Part shown: positions 1-9,158 of the stretch, in pieces
How the letters are laid out: each line of letters begins with the position of its first letter
Numbering within the stretch: the first letter of the stretch is position 1
Origin: an uncultured Oribacterium sp.
Lineage (GTDB): Bacteria > Bacillota > Clostridia > Lachnospirales > Lachnospiraceae
Length of the DNA stretch: 64,000 nt
Direction of reading: 5' to 3'
Assembly (NCBI GenBank): GCA_937927445.1
Contig: CALAOB010000084.1
Span: forward strand, 44,535-108,534
Program-made: the position numbers and the translations under genes
The notes under the pieces: generated by a model
The model's database searches: none
Seen by the model: only the letters and a program-made list of their open reading frames with translations
Told to the model about the DNA's origin: nothing

Positions 1-173
1 ACACGTGCTGCTTTCCGGTGCCTCCGCGCCGGAGCCTGTATTCTGTTTTCCGTGATATCCACCACTTCTTTCATTCTGTTCTTTTCTGTCTCCTCTTGCT
101 GTCGATCCTGTATACCATGTACGGAAGGCCGGCTGCGCGTCCGAAGCATCATGGCATATTCTGTCCTTATCAT
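1..173 (-). CDS. Possible N-terminal part of an unidentified gene (cut by window edge)
   Basis: An open frame starts at an ATG at 173 and runs off the left edge without a stop, giving 57 codons. It begins 8 nt after the stop of the ABC permease, so it would be the next gene of the same minus-strand operon. The visible protein is very polar and rich in Arg, Gln and Glu, with no membrane segment yet. The ribosome site is poor (GATGAAAGA just upstream). Function cannot be assigned. It may instead be non-coding 3' sequence of the operon. Confidence 0.3.
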   Translation of the reverse strand, partial: MIRTEYAMMLRTRSRPSVHGIQDRQQEETEKNRMKEVVDITENRIQAPARRHRKAAR

Positions 174-181
174 TCTTTCAT

Positions 182-898
182 CTATGCTTTCCGGCGCACC
201 GGATGCGGCTTCAGCTGTCGCATGCTGAAGCAGAGTGCCAGCAGCGAAAGAAGCATGAGGAGCAGCAGGGCGATGATATACGTCTGCACGCCACCGATGC
301 CGAAGCGTCCACGGAACTGAACCAGCAGCAGAGCGACCAGGATGCAGAGCGTCGTGCCGGCATACGACACCAGGGTGGCGGCCGTCGTGATATAGATACT
401 GACGCTGACGAGGATACCAATGCTCGTGGACAACAGCGCGCATACGAAGGCCGTGAGCAGATACATCAGGATATCGAAGAAGGTAATACCGCCATAGATA
501 TATACGGTCGCGAAGATCGGAAGTGCCGTCGCGACGAGCAGCATCAGTGTACTCATCACGCTCATCAGCTTACCGATGATGATATCCGCCGGTGTCAGCT
601 GGGTCGTCAGCAGAAGGCCCAGTGAACGCTGGTCCCGCTCGCTGGCGACCGAGGAAGCGGCCAGTGCCGGTGCGATCAGAATCACGAGCAGAAGCTCCAG
701 CAGCGCCGCGATATAGTAGATGCGCAGGAAGCTTCGATACGCGATCTCCCCCGTCAGCTCCGCCGTCGAGACGATATAAAACAGATTGATGAGAATCAGG
801 ATGCTCAGTCCCCCGTTCAGGAGTGTCACAAGCAGCGGAAGCGTCAGACTACGTGCGTTGATGATCTCATCCCTCCGGAAAATCGGATTCAGCTTCAT
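182..898 (-). CDS. ABC-2 type transporter permease
   Basis: A 238-residue integral membrane protein with about six hydrophobic segments and a short basic N-terminus, as in ABC-2 permeases of the NatB/GldF type. It would form the membrane channel for the ATPase encoded immediately upstream. An AAAGGAGGG ribosome site precedes the ATG. The start lies 32 bp inside the ATPase gene, so the two are translationally coupled. The substrate cannot be read from the sequence. The operon partners (two-component system, large membrane protein) suggest export or envelope-stress work rather than nutrient uptake. Confidence 0.85.
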   Translation of the reverse strand: MKLNPIFRRDEIINARSLTLPLLVTLLNGGLSILILINLFYIVSTAELTGEIAYRSFLRIYYIAALLELLLVILIAPALAASSVASERDQRSLGLLLTTQLTPADIIIGKLMSVMSTLMLLVATALPIFATVYIYGGITFFDILMYLLTAFVCALLSTSIGILVSVSIYITTAATLVSYAGTTLCILVALLLVQFRGRFGIGGVQTYIIALLLLMLLSLLALCFSMRQLKPHPVRRKA

Positions 899-1838
899 AG
901 TACGTCACCCTCCTTTCTTCACGTGCACCGGTCAGCTGCAGGAAAAGAGATTCCAGGTCCCCCTTCTCCCGGTGAAATCCACGTACCGGCACGCCGGCCT
1001 CGATCAGCCGGCGGAGCAGCGCCGATTCATCCTTCTGTGTACCCGCATACGTAATCAGCAGATTCTTATCCCGGATACTGATGGATCTCACCAGACGATC
1101 ATGCTTCAGTGTCTGCATCGCCGAACTCAGATTTCCTGCGATGCTGATGATGATCGGATTCGACGCATCCACCCGATCCAGCACCTCATGGATTTTTCCT
1201 TCCATGACCAGACGCCCACGGTCGAGGATGCCGATATCCGTACATAGGTCCGAAATCTCCGTCAGTGTACGTGAGCTGATCAGGAGGGTCTTTCCGGAAT
1301 CCGCGAGGCTCGCAAGGATCTGCCGGAACTCGAAACGCGTCGCCGGATCCAGGTCGGCTGTCGGCTCATCCATGACGAGGATCTTCGGGTCATGAATCAG
1401 CGCACGTGCGAGGCTCAGCTTCTGCTGCATTCCCCGGCTCAGCGAATCCATAAACTGTCCCTGGCGGTCACGTAAGCCGACGAGATCGAGCAGCATCTGA
1501 ATCTGCCGCTTCATCTTCACACCGGACAGATCATAGCAGTCCGCGAAAAAGTCCATATACTCCGATACACGAAGGTTCGGATAGGCGCCGATACGATCCG
1601 GCACATATCCGATGCGGCGCTTCAGGCGACGTACATCCGCTCCTGCTTCCATATCATCGATCAGGATCTGACCGCTGTCCGGATATACGAGTCCGAGCAG
1701 CATACGAAGTGCCGTAGTTTTCCCGGCACCATTCGGTCCGACGAGTGCATACAGTGCGCCATCCTCCACATGCATCGTAAGCCCGTCGAGCGCTGTCACA
1801 TGACCGTAGTTCTTTGTTACATTTTCAAAAGAAATCAT
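867..1838 (-). CDS. ABC transporter ATP-binding protein
   Basis: A 323-residue ATPase subunit of an exporter-type ABC system. Walker A is GPNGAGKT at residues 34-41. An LSRGMQQKLSLA signature and the Walker B motif ILVMDEPTADLDP follow. The roughly 90 residues after the nucleotide-binding fold resemble the C-terminal extension of NatA/CcmA-like ATPases. AAAGGAG lies just before the ATG. The gene is 48 nt downstream of the 847-residue membrane protein gene and overlaps the permease gene by 32 bp. The system probably works at the cytoplasmic membrane with the permease at 182-898; substrate unknown. Confidence 0.9.
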   Translation of the reverse strand: MISFENVTKNYGHVTALDGLTMHVEDGALYALVGPNGAGKTTALRMLLGLVYPDSGQILIDDMEAGADVRRLKRRIGYVPDRIGAYPNLRVSEYMDFFADCYDLSGVKMKRQIQMLLDLVGLRDRQGQFMDSLSRGMQQKLSLARALIHDPKILVMDEPTADLDPATRFEFRQILASLADSGKTLLISSRTLTEISDLCTDIGILDRGRLVMEGKIHEVLDRVDASNPIIISIAGNLSSAMQTLKHDRLVRSISIRDKNLLITYAGTQKDESALLRRLIEAGVPVRGFHREKGDLESLFLQLTGAREERRVTYYEAESDFPEG

Positions 1839-1886
1839 GGATACGCTCCTTTCTCATCTGTGACTAAATCCTATACGGATTCTTTC

Positions 1887-4430
1887 TCATCCGATGCCGG
1901 GTTCTGTTTCCTCCGGTACGCTGTCCTCCCCGATGTACCCGGACGCCTCAAGCTCTGCCGCATCGATCATCTCCACCGGCTTTTCCTCTGCATTCCGTGC
2001 CGTCACAGTCAGCATCGGGAGATAACACCGTTCATCAATGCCCGCATTCTCCTCACTCGAGGTATAGCGCACAATAAGCACATTATCCTCATCGAGGTAG
2101 CTGTCCAGCTGTGCCCGTGTCAGCACACCGTTTCCGATATCGATGACATCGAAACCACCCGTCGTATAATTATAGAAGCTCATGCTGCCACGGAACGGAC
2201 GCACGCTGCCGATGGACTTCGCATCCCCCGCATCATCCGCCGAAAGGCTCTCGATCGTGAGACTCGTGATATCACTGCCCTCGCCGAGATGGTACTCGAG
2301 CGTCGTCGGCCATGCACTCGCGACCGTATTCTCCGTTGCATCATAATCACCCGACTGAATCTTAGGATCCGTCGACAGCGCACTGTAGCTGTAGACATCC
2401 CCCACACGGGTACTGAGTGGCAGTGAGGAAACCACCATCGTAAAGCCATAGCTGTCGATATCCGTCTGCTCTGTAAAATCCAGCGGCTGCTTCTCCGGAT
2501 TCTCCTCCCGGACGCAGCCGACGATGCGCGCATCACTGAAATAACCGCTCAGGCTGTTCGTCAGATAGTAGCGAAGCAGGCCCTGCCAGGTTCCACTGGT
2601 GACACTGGCGGCGATTTTCCGACTGTCGCCCACCGGCACATTGACCACCTCACAGTGTCCGAGCTCAATGCTGGCACCGGCATCCAGGCGTCCGATCCGG
2701 ATCACCTTTCCATAGATCAGCAGTGCCGCATCGCTGAGATCATAGGCCGTACCGTTTGTGAGCGTACCGCGCACACTGCCATCCGCAAAATGAATATCCG
2801 ACTGGAAGCTCCCATCGGCGTTCGGCATATTGTTGTGAAGCTCGAAGTAGCGGGCGGCAAACGGTGCCGCATTCTGAATCGTGATTGTCTTTTTCTCACG
2901 ACCGTTATCGATGCTCGTATGGCTTACATAATCCTCCGAGGAAAGCAGTCCCTGGATATCGCCTGTAAAATCGGCGCCCTTCAGAATCGGGTATACATCG
3001 TACTCGGTCTTCACCGGAAGCTCATAGCTTCGGAAGTATGGCGAGCGCAGATTCAGATAATCCGTCTCATCGACACTGTCCGCCGAGATGTTTTTCAGGC
3101 GGACACAGGTCAGGAACGGACCCATGAAACGTGTACCGAGTCCCATGACATAGACAAGGATGATCGTCATCGCCGTCACCAGCAGAACACCCGGACGGTA
3201 CATCCGAAGGACCTCCCGTTCACGCATGAAAAAGTAGAGTCCCGGGCCGATCAGAAGCACATAGGCAGCGAGGATAACAGCATAGAGGATCGGCTGCGGC
3301 ACCTTTCGGAGATCGCTCAGATTCATAAGCTCCTGTACATTCCAGTAGCGGGCGAGACTCTGCTCCGAAGCCGTGACGGAAAGATTTTCGAGACGCGTTT
3401 TCCCGAGAATTGCAGAAAAGAGCTGATCGATGTATCCACTCTGATCTGTGGCAAAACGCGTGAGGTCACAGAAATCATAGCCGCTGATGGCGACGATGCC
3501 CGCCCCCTCCGAGACCTCTGAAACGATCGGCATACCATCGGATAGCACGACCTCCTGGCCGCCCTTGATATGAACCGGGGAGGCCGTCAGTGAGAGAAGC
3601 GTCGAATCCTCGCCCTCATGGTACGTAGTCCCCATCTCGAGACTCATCTCCGCCGGCTGAAGTGCCGTTCGAAGATACGCTGCGTAGTACGGGCTCAGGG
3701 CATCCTCCCCGCGCGCACCCGTTCCCAGCAGCAGGATACCGCCATCCCGCACCCACTGTGCGATGACCTCTGCCTCGTTCTTGCGTATGTTCTTCATCGA
3801 AAAATCAGAAATCAGAAGAACATCCAGCTGATCGAGCTCATTCTCCGAATCCGGCAGATCATCGACCGGCAGAATCACACTCCTGGTTCGGAGAATACCG
3901 TTATTGATCCCCACATCATTCAGATAGCTGAGCGCCTCCGGATGATCGGAGATGATCCCGATGATGAGCTCGGCATCCGAGCCTGCAACATCGAGGCCGA
4001 TACGCCGGGAGCCCAGCGTATGCCCCTCCCGGTCCTCCGCGGTCACCAGCAGCTGGCTGATACCGGAGCTCAGTGACACCGTCACATTCAGCGTATCCGA
4101 GGAACCACCCTCGACGATTTTCTGATAGCGGTACTCATAGACACTGTCCTCCGACTCAACCATGTAGACATGGATATAGCCGGAGAAGGTGCTCTCCTGA
4201 TGGTTTTCGATCCCGATGCTGAGGGGCAGCCGCCGACCGGCCTTCGCCGTGTTCTGGTAACCATAGGTCACCGAAAGGTCGACCGTATCCGCATAGCCAC
4301 GCATCGAAAACAGAAGCAGCAGGCAGAGCAGGGTCAGCAGGAACCACAGCCCCCGGCCGATACTGCGGAAGCCCGATCGACGATATGAAATTCGCTGCAT
4401 CGACATACTTCGCTTATATCCGGAACTCAA
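1887..4430 (-). CDS. Large membrane-anchored protein with a GATase1-like extracytoplasmic domain
   Basis: 847 residues. The start is a TTG at 4430 whose last two bases overlap the TGA stop of the histidine kinase gene (TTGA). GGGGAG lies about 8 nt upstream, better than anything before the ATG at 4406. A basic N-terminus and a hydrophobic stretch (about residues 28-47) form a signal or anchor. Then follow a beta-rich region, a segment resembling a class I glutamine-amidotransferase-like fold (VLLISDFS, DGGILLLGTGARG), and two membrane helices near residues 380-430. The rest is predicted extracytoplasmic. No enzyme active site is obvious. Fusion with ABC genes in one operon suggests a partner of the ABC-2 exporter; function unknown. 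Confidence 0.75.
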   Translation of the reverse strand: MSSGYKRSMSMQRISYRRSGFRSIGRGLWFLLTLLCLLLLFSMRGYADTVDLSVTYGYQNTAKAGRRLPLSIGIENHQESTFSGYIHVYMVESEDSVYEYRYQKIVEGGSSDTLNVTVSLSSGISQLLVTAEDREGHTLGSRRIGLDVAGSDAELIIGIISDHPEALSYLNDVGINNGILRTRSVILPVDDLPDSENELDQLDVLLISDFSMKNIRKNEAEVIAQWVRDGGILLLGTGARGEDALSPYYAAYLRTALQPAEMSLEMGTTYHEGEDSTLLSLTASPVHIKGGQEVVLSDGMPIVSEVSEGAGIVAISGYDFCDLTRFATDQSGYIDQLFSAILGKTRLENLSVTASEQSLARYWNVQELMNLSDLRKVPQPILYAVILAAYVLLIGPGLYFFMREREVLRMYRPGVLLVTAMTIILVYVMGLGTRFMGPFLTCVRLKNISADSVDETDYLNLRSPYFRSYELPVKTEYDVYPILKGADFTGDIQGLLSSEDYVSHTSIDNGREKKTITIQNAAPFAARYFELHNNMPNADGSFQSDIHFADGSVRGTLTNGTAYDLSDAALLIYGKVIRIGRLDAGASIELGHCEVVNVPVGDSRKIAASVTSGTWQGLLRYYLTNSLSGYFSDARIVGCVREENPEKQPLDFTEQTDIDSYGFTMVVSSLPLSTRVGDVYSYSALSTDPKIQSGDYDATENTVASAWPTTLEYHLGEGSDITSLTIESLSADDAGDAKSIGSVRPFRGSMSFYNYTTGGFDVIDIGNGVLTRAQLDSYLDEDNVLIVRYTSSEENAGIDERCYLPMLTVTARNAEEKPVEMIDAAELEASGYIGEDSVPEETEPGIG

Positions 4431-5578
4431 AATGTTCTCTCCCCATCAAAATGAATCTTCAGTCGGACAGTGAAGACAGTTCCCGAAAGATCCGAGGAAA
4501 CCGACACCGTACCATGATGCATATCGGTGATGTTCTTGACGATGGCCAGGCCGAGGCCCGTTCCACCGGGACCGGACGCATTCGTCCGGCTGTGATCCGT
4601 CCGGTAAAAGCGGTCAAAAATCAGTGGCAGCTCATTTTCCGGAATCACATAACCGTAATTCACGATTTTGATCGTCACGATCTCCCGGTCCGCCCGGAGG
4701 CTGACCCGGACACGCTTTCCTTCCTTACCGTACTTGATAGCATTGCCGATCAGATTATCGAACAGTCGCGCCAGCAGATCACCATCGGCTTCGATGATCT
4801 GCGACTTCCGGTTCGATACGAAATCATAGCTGAGACCGTTCTTCTGAAAATTCGGATAGCTCTCCTCGAGAAGCTGTGCCAGCAGCTCAACGATATCCAC
4901 CTTCGTCACGTTCATATTGATTTTTCCATAGGAAAGCTTCGTGAAGCCGAACAGCTCCTCGATCAGCTTCTGAAGGCGCACCGACTTGTTGTAAGCGATA
5001 TCCAGATACTTCTGCTGCATCTCCGGTGAGAGCTTCTGATTCTTCCGAAGCAGCTCGAGATAACCGAGGATGGAGGTCAGCGGCGTTCGAAGATCATGCG
5101 CGACATTGGTAATCAGGTCTGTTTTCGACTGTTCTGATGTCCGCTCCTTATCGATAAGCTCCTGGATATCCTCCTCCATGCGATTCAGATTCTCCGCGAT
5201 ATCGGTAAGCTCGCCCTCACCTTCCAGCTCCAGGCGGGTACTGAGATCGCCCTCGGAAATCTGTTTCACCGCATGGGCGATCGTCTCGATATCCCGCGCC
5301 ATCTTTCGCTGCAGGAGCAGGAAGATCAGTGAGAATATGAGAATTCCGAGTAGCACAAAAAGCAGGACACTGATGGTCGAGCCGAGCGCGAAGCGCTGCA
5401 GAGCCTGAGAATCGTTTCCTGTCTGATATAGAAAGCTGGTGATGGCGGTGAGATTCGTGATGAGAAACACGAGGATGATGATCGTAATCACCGACGCGAT
5501 GCCGATATGTGCCATCAGCTGCATCATATAGCCATGCCCATGGGTATGATTTTTCTGCTCGTTCTTATCTTTTTCCAA
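4427..5578 (-). CDS. Sensor histidine kinase, VanS/PhoR-like
   Basis: 383 residues. Two membrane helices (about 25-48 and 66-90) bracket a short outer loop of about 20 residues, so it probably senses a membrane or intramembrane signal rather than a large ligand. A HAMP linker follows, then the HisKA domain with the phospho-accepting His161 in NVAHDLRTPLTS, then the HATPase domain with DNLIGNAIKYG and GGTGLGLAIV. The N-terminus carries a His-rich stretch (HTHGHGY) before the first helix. It lies 11 nt after its response regulator and its stop overlaps the next start. Its likely partner is the regulator at 5590-6291. Confidence 0.92.
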   Translation of the reverse strand: MEKDKNEQKNHTHGHGYMMQLMAHIGIASVITIIILVFLITNLTAITSFLYQTGNDSQALQRFALGSTISVLLFVLLGILIFSLIFLLLQRKMARDIETIAHAVKQISEGDLSTRLELEGEGELTDIAENLNRMEEDIQELIDKERTSEQSKTDLITNVAHDLRTPLTSILGYLELLRKNQKLSPEMQQKYLDIAYNKSVRLQKLIEELFGFTKLSYGKINMNVTKVDIVELLAQLLEESYPNFQKNGLSYDFVSNRKSQIIEADGDLLARLFDNLIGNAIKYGKEGKRVRVSLRADREIVTIKIVNYGYVIPENELPLIFDRFYRTDHSRTNASGPGGTGLGLAIVKNITDMHHGTVSVSSDLSGTVFTVRLKIHFDGERTF

Positions 5579-5589
5579 GGTCGTGATGC

Positions 5590-6291
5590 TTACTTCTCGA
5601 TCTTATAGCCGATGCCCCAGACAGTCGAGATGATCTTGTTCTCGCGGCTCTCCTCCCGCAGCTTTCCACGCAGGCGACGGATGTGCACCATCACGGTGTT
5701 GTTGGCCTCATAGACTTTTTCATCCCATACCTTTTCGAAGATCTCGTCGGTAGAGTATACCTTACCCGGATGAGATGCCAGCAGGTACAGAATCTCAAAC
5801 TCGATCGGTGTCAGCTTGATTTCCTCCCCGTCCACCAGTACACGATGATTATCCTTGTTGATGGTGAGGTCACGGATCGTGATTTCACTGCTGGTAAACT
5901 GATCCGCCGCGTTCGGGTTCAGCTGCGTATAGCGGCGGAGCTGTGACTTCACACGTGCCGTCAGCTCCAGCGGGTTAAACGGCTTCGTCACATAATCATC
6001 CGCACCGCCGGTGAGGCCGACGATCTTATCGAGATCCGTGGACTTCGCCGACAGCATGATGATCGGGATGTTGGACTTCGTCCGGATCTTCCGACACATC
6101 TCGAGGCCGTTCATGCCCGGCATCATGATGTCGAGCAGTACGAGGTGGATCTCCTGCTCGTCGAGGATCTTCAGGCCCTCTTCTGCATTGTAGGCCTTAA
6201 ACACCTTATAACCGTCACTGACGAGATAGATTTCCACCAGCTCTGCGATTTCCTTTTCATCGTCAACGACGAGTACATTGATCTGTGACAT
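5590..6291 (-). CDS. OmpR/PhoB-family response regulator, VanR-like
   Basis: 233 residues. The receiver domain has the acidic pair DD at 10-11, the phosphorylation site Asp54 in VLLDIMMPG, and the conserved Lys in YVTKPF near residue 102. The C-terminal winged helix (about 135-233) ends in VWGIGYKIEK, typical of the OmpR class. It is encoded directly before the kinase gene and 2 nt after the pheA stop, so pheA and the two-component genes share a transcript. Targets are not visible; the downstream ABC genes in the same operon are the obvious candidates. Confidence 0.93.
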   Translation of the reverse strand: MSQINVLVVDDEKEIAELVEIYLVSDGYKVFKAYNAEEGLKILDEQEIHLVLLDIMMPGMNGLEMCRKIRTKSNIPIIMLSAKSTDLDKIVGLTGGADDYVTKPFNPLELTARVKSQLRRYTQLNPNAADQFTSSEITIRDLTINKDNHRVLVDGEEIKLTPIEFEILYLLASHPGKVYSTDEIFEKVWDEKVYEANNTVMVHIRRLRGKLREESRENKIISTVWGIGYKIEK

Positions 6292-6293
6292 AG

Positions 6294-7445
6294 TTACTCC
6301 TTTCCGTAATTCCCCAGGATACGAAGAGATGTGATCTGATCCTCGAGTCCGGCGAGCGCATTGATGACATTCGGCATGGACAGGTTTCCCTCGAGATCGA
6401 TGAAGAAGCGATACTCGAACGGCTTCTCCGGAATCGGTCGGGACTGGATCATCAGCATATTGACATCATTAAATATGAAATTACCCAGTGCGTTATAGAG
6501 CGCACCTGGTTTATGTGCTGTCTCGAAGCAGATACTGATCTTCTCTGCCCCCGCTGTGTAGACGCGCTCACGTCCGAGCACGATGAAGCGGGTCGTGTTG
6601 CTCTTTTCCTGGTTGACCCCACGCTGGAGAATCGTCAGTCCATACAGCTCCGCAGAGAGCTCGGAAGCGAGTGCCGCGATGCCCGGATCCTGATGATCCC
6701 GAACGTACGCTGCCGCGACTGCGGTGTTCAGCACCGGCACCGCCTCGATGTTCGGATGTGCCTCCAGAAAAGCTGCACACTGTCCGAGTGCCTGCGGATG
6801 TGAGTAGATCCGCTTCAGTCCGTCCATGCTGGCGCCCGCCACACTCATCAGCGCATGCTCCACATGAAGGTCCACCTCCTCGACGATGGCGAGCGCCGGA
6901 TAGCGCACCAGAAGGTCGAAAATATCCGACACCGCGCCATGGCTCGAGTTCTCGATCGGAAGCACCGCGTAGTCCGCCTGTCCCTCCACGACCTCGTCCA
7001 TGGCATTCTTCCAGGTCTTCACATGGCGAAGTGCCGTCTCTGTGCCGAAGCACTGCCGTGCCGCAAGATGGGCATACGCACCCTCGACACCCTGGTAGAC
7101 GACGCGCTTTCCACTCTTCGGAATCGCATCGAGCTTCTCGAAATCCGCGCGGAAGGTCTTTCCATGTGCAGACAGAATACCGAACTGCCGGCGTCTCGAA
7201 ATCGTCATCATCTGCTGATAGAGCTCCCGGATCGCCTTCCGGTCGAAATCCGTATCAAGATAGGACGCTACCGTATCGAGCTTCTGCTCCTCCCGTACCG
7301 GATCAAATACCGCCTTCCCGGTTTCGATCTTATACTCAGCGACCTGCTCGCAGAGGTCCATCCGCTGCTTATAAAGCTCCGTAATCTGACGATCCAGCAC
7401 ATCGAGCTGGTCTCGAATCTGTAAAAGTGCGTTTTTTTCTTCCAT
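6294..7445 (-). CDS. pheA: Bifunctional chorismate mutase / prephenate dehydratase
   Basis: 383 residues, the usual length of the P-protein. Residues 1-90 form an AroQ-type chorismate mutase (IRDQLDVLDRQITELY, then KIETGKAVFDPVRE). Prephenate dehydratase spans about 112-290 and includes the NTTRFIVLG motif that carries the catalytic Thr-Arg-Phe. A C-terminal ACT domain (about 300-378) has the ESRP-type motif as QSRPIPEKPFEYRFF and is expected to bind phenylalanine for feedback inhibition. It makes phenylpyruvate from chorismate in phenylalanine synthesis. Being co-transcribed with plsC (12 nt gap) and a two-component system (2 nt gap) is an unusual setting. Confidence 0.95.
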   Translation of the reverse strand: MEEKNALLQIRDQLDVLDRQITELYKQRMDLCEQVAEYKIETGKAVFDPVREEQKLDTVASYLDTDFDRKAIRELYQQMMTISRRRQFGILSAHGKTFRADFEKLDAIPKSGKRVVYQGVEGAYAHLAARQCFGTETALRHVKTWKNAMDEVVEGQADYAVLPIENSSHGAVSDIFDLLVRYPALAIVEEVDLHVEHALMSVAGASMDGLKRIYSHPQALGQCAAFLEAHPNIEAVPVLNTAVAAAYVRDHQDPGIAALASELSAELYGLTILQRGVNQEKSNTTRFIVLGRERVYTAGAEKISICFETAHKPGALYNALGNFIFNDVNMLMIQSRPIPEKPFEYRFFIDLEGNLSMPNVINALAGLEDQITSLRILGNYGKE

Positions 7446-7457
7446 GTAATGATCCTT

Positions 7458-8210
7458 CTAGTCTTTCTCTTCTGTCAGCAGTGCCTGGATGTCCGCCTTC
7501 ACCTGCGCCTGCACATAGGCACCGATATGCTTCTGCGCCTCTTCACTGAGGTTCTTCACCTCGATCGGCGCACCGATACGTACCTTCACATGCTGCGGCT
7601 TAATCGCCGGGAACTGTGCCTCCAGAATATTTCTTGTGTTGATCATCGATACCGGTACGATCTTGCATCCCGTCTTCTCGGCGATTTTAAAGGAGCCCTC
7701 CTTAAAGGTCTCCATATCGAGCTCGGTCTCTCCTTCGGAACGGGTCCCTTCCGGGTAGATCCAGATGGACTGTCCCTCCCGCACCTGCTTTATGGCCGTG
7801 ATGATGACCTTCAGGGACTGCTTCAGATTATTGCGATCGATGAAGAGGCAGCCGAGCTCGTCCATCCAGCGCTTCAGCGGCCGGATCTTCTCGATCTCCG
7901 CCTTCGCGATGAAGCCGGTCGGACGATCCACGAGGGTATAGGCGATGATGACATCGAAATACGAGCGGTGATTACCGACGAACAGGACGCCCTCGTCCTT
8001 CGGAATCGAGGTCAGATTTTCCATCCCCTCGACCTCCACCGTCACGTGGGCTGTTTTCAGAATCTTCCGGAAGATGCCCTGCACGAGCGGCAGGGTATAC
8101 TCTGCGCGCTTCTTCGGGTCCTGGATGGCCTCGACCTTTCTCCTGTAGTAGAGACTGCCGAGGGTCAGAAAAAACAGTACATGTGCTAAAACTGCAATGG
8201 TATACAGCAT
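7458..8210 (-). CDS. plsC: 1-acyl-sn-glycerol-3-phosphate acyltransferase
   Basis: 250 residues of the LPLAT superfamily. The NHRSYFD motif is the catalytic NHx4D box and YPEGTRS is the glycerophosphate-binding EGTR motif. A hydrophobic N-terminal helix (residues 1-20) anchors it to the membrane. It should transfer an acyl group to position 2 of lysophosphatidic acid, giving phosphatidic acid. AAGGAG sits 6 nt before the ATG. The gene follows the exporter permease gene after 14 nt and precedes pheA by 12 nt. Confidence 0.93.
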   Translation of the reverse strand: MLYTIAVLAHVLFFLTLGSLYYRRKVEAIQDPKKRAEYTLPLVQGIFRKILKTAHVTVEVEGMENLTSIPKDEGVLFVGNHRSYFDVIIAYTLVDRPTGFIAKAEIEKIRPLKRWMDELGCLFIDRNNLKQSLKVIITAIKQVREGQSIWIYPEGTRSEGETELDMETFKEGSFKIAEKTGCKIVPVSMINTRNILEAQFPAIKPQHVKVRIGAPIEVKNLSEEAQKHIGAYVQAQVKADIQALLTEEKD

Positions 8211-8224
8211 ATTTACTCCTTAAT

Positions 8225-9040
8225 TTACAGTACATCCGAAAAATGCGGACGAAGCTTACGGAAAAACGAGAGGCCGACGAAAAAGATCATGAGCGTCACC
8301 ACCCAGAAGTAGATGCCGAGGGTCGGACGCATCCAGAACCCGGCGCCGGTCAGCATGGAATCACGATACCCTGCCACGATATAGTAGAGCGGATTCAGCT
8401 TCAGCAGGGTGCCGACCCATGGCGCACGGCTCGTAAAGAGGGTTTCATCGTACATGATCGGGCACATCCAGATACCGAACTGGAGGCAGATCCCGACGAT
8501 CTGCTGCATGTCCTTGAAGAAGACATTGATCGCACTCGTGAGATAACCGAGGCCCAGCCCCAGTACAGAGGCCGCGAAGCTGTAGTAGATGATCTGAAGC
8601 CAGCTGATCATCGGGGTCTTACCGGACACGAAAAAGGTGACCAGCATGATCACGATGAAGCAGAGGTGAACAAAAAAGCAGGACGCGAGCTTGATGATCG
8701 GAAGGAGCTCCACCGGGAAGACGACCTTCTTCACGAGGTAGCTGTACTCCTGCAGGATGCCGGTCAGGTTGTTGAGGCATTCACTGAAGAAGAACCAGGG
8801 CACGAGGCCCGGGATCAGCCAGATCACGTAGCTCGTGTTCGGCACCGGCGGTGCGGACTTGAAGCCATAGGGTCCGAAGATAAACGCATAGATGGTCACC
8901 GTCGCAAGCGGCTGGAGAAACATCCAGATGATGCCGAAGTAGGAGCCGACGAAACGCTTCCGGAAATCGGACTTTGCGAGGTCCAGGATCATCCGGCGCT
9001 TCTCGGCCATGTGCTGTAGTAATTCGATAAATGCTTTCAT
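8225..9040 (-). CDS. Polysaccharide/teichoic acid ABC exporter permease (Wzm/TagG type)
   Basis: 271 residues starting at the ATG at 9040. The same frame stays open further upstream but there it is antisense-like noise over the neighbouring gene. The N-terminus (LAKSDFRKRFVGSYFGIIWMF) is the characteristic cytoplasmic start of the ABC-2 family that exports O-antigen or wall teichoic acid, followed by six membrane helices. No matching ATPase gene (Wzt/TagH) lies beside it or elsewhere in this window. It starts the minus-strand run with plsC and pheA and has its own promoter-like sequence at 9129-9158. Confidence 0.88.
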   Translation of the reverse strand: MKAFIELLQHMAEKRRMILDLAKSDFRKRFVGSYFGIIWMFLQPLATVTIYAFIFGPYGFKSAPPVPNTSYVIWLIPGLVPWFFFSECLNNLTGILQEYSYLVKKVVFPVELLPIIKLASCFFVHLCFIVIMLVTFFVSGKTPMISWLQIIYYSFAASVLGLGLGYLTSAINVFFKDMQQIVGICLQFGIWMCPIMYDETLFTSRAPWVGTLLKLNPLYYIVAGYRDSMLTGAGFWMRPTLGIYFWVVTLMIFFVGLSFFRKLRPHFSDVL

Positions 9041-9128
9041 GTATAGTTTATTCTTTCCATCTTCCGGGGGATACACATCGGCCGGAAGCACTCTCTTTCC
9101 TAAAATCGATGTTCCATATGAACACTTT

Positions 9129-9158
9129 ATTATACCACCTTTCAGGCCCGCTGCACAA
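9129..9158 (-). promoter_or_regulatory. Sigma-A type promoter for the exporter permease operon
   Basis: On the minus strand TTGTGC (9153-9158) is followed after 18 nt by a perfect TATAAT (9129-9134). It lies partly inside the 3' end of the DUF2142 gene and about 90 nt before the permease ATG, with a long 5' leader containing GGAAGATGGAAAG. Confidence 0.5.

Noticed and set aside
867..1838. ABC ATPase as the missing partner of the Wzm-type permease
   Set aside because: Its gene overlaps its own ABC-2 permease gene, and it lacks the C-terminal substrate-binding extension of Wzt. It is separated from the exporter permease gene by six other genes.
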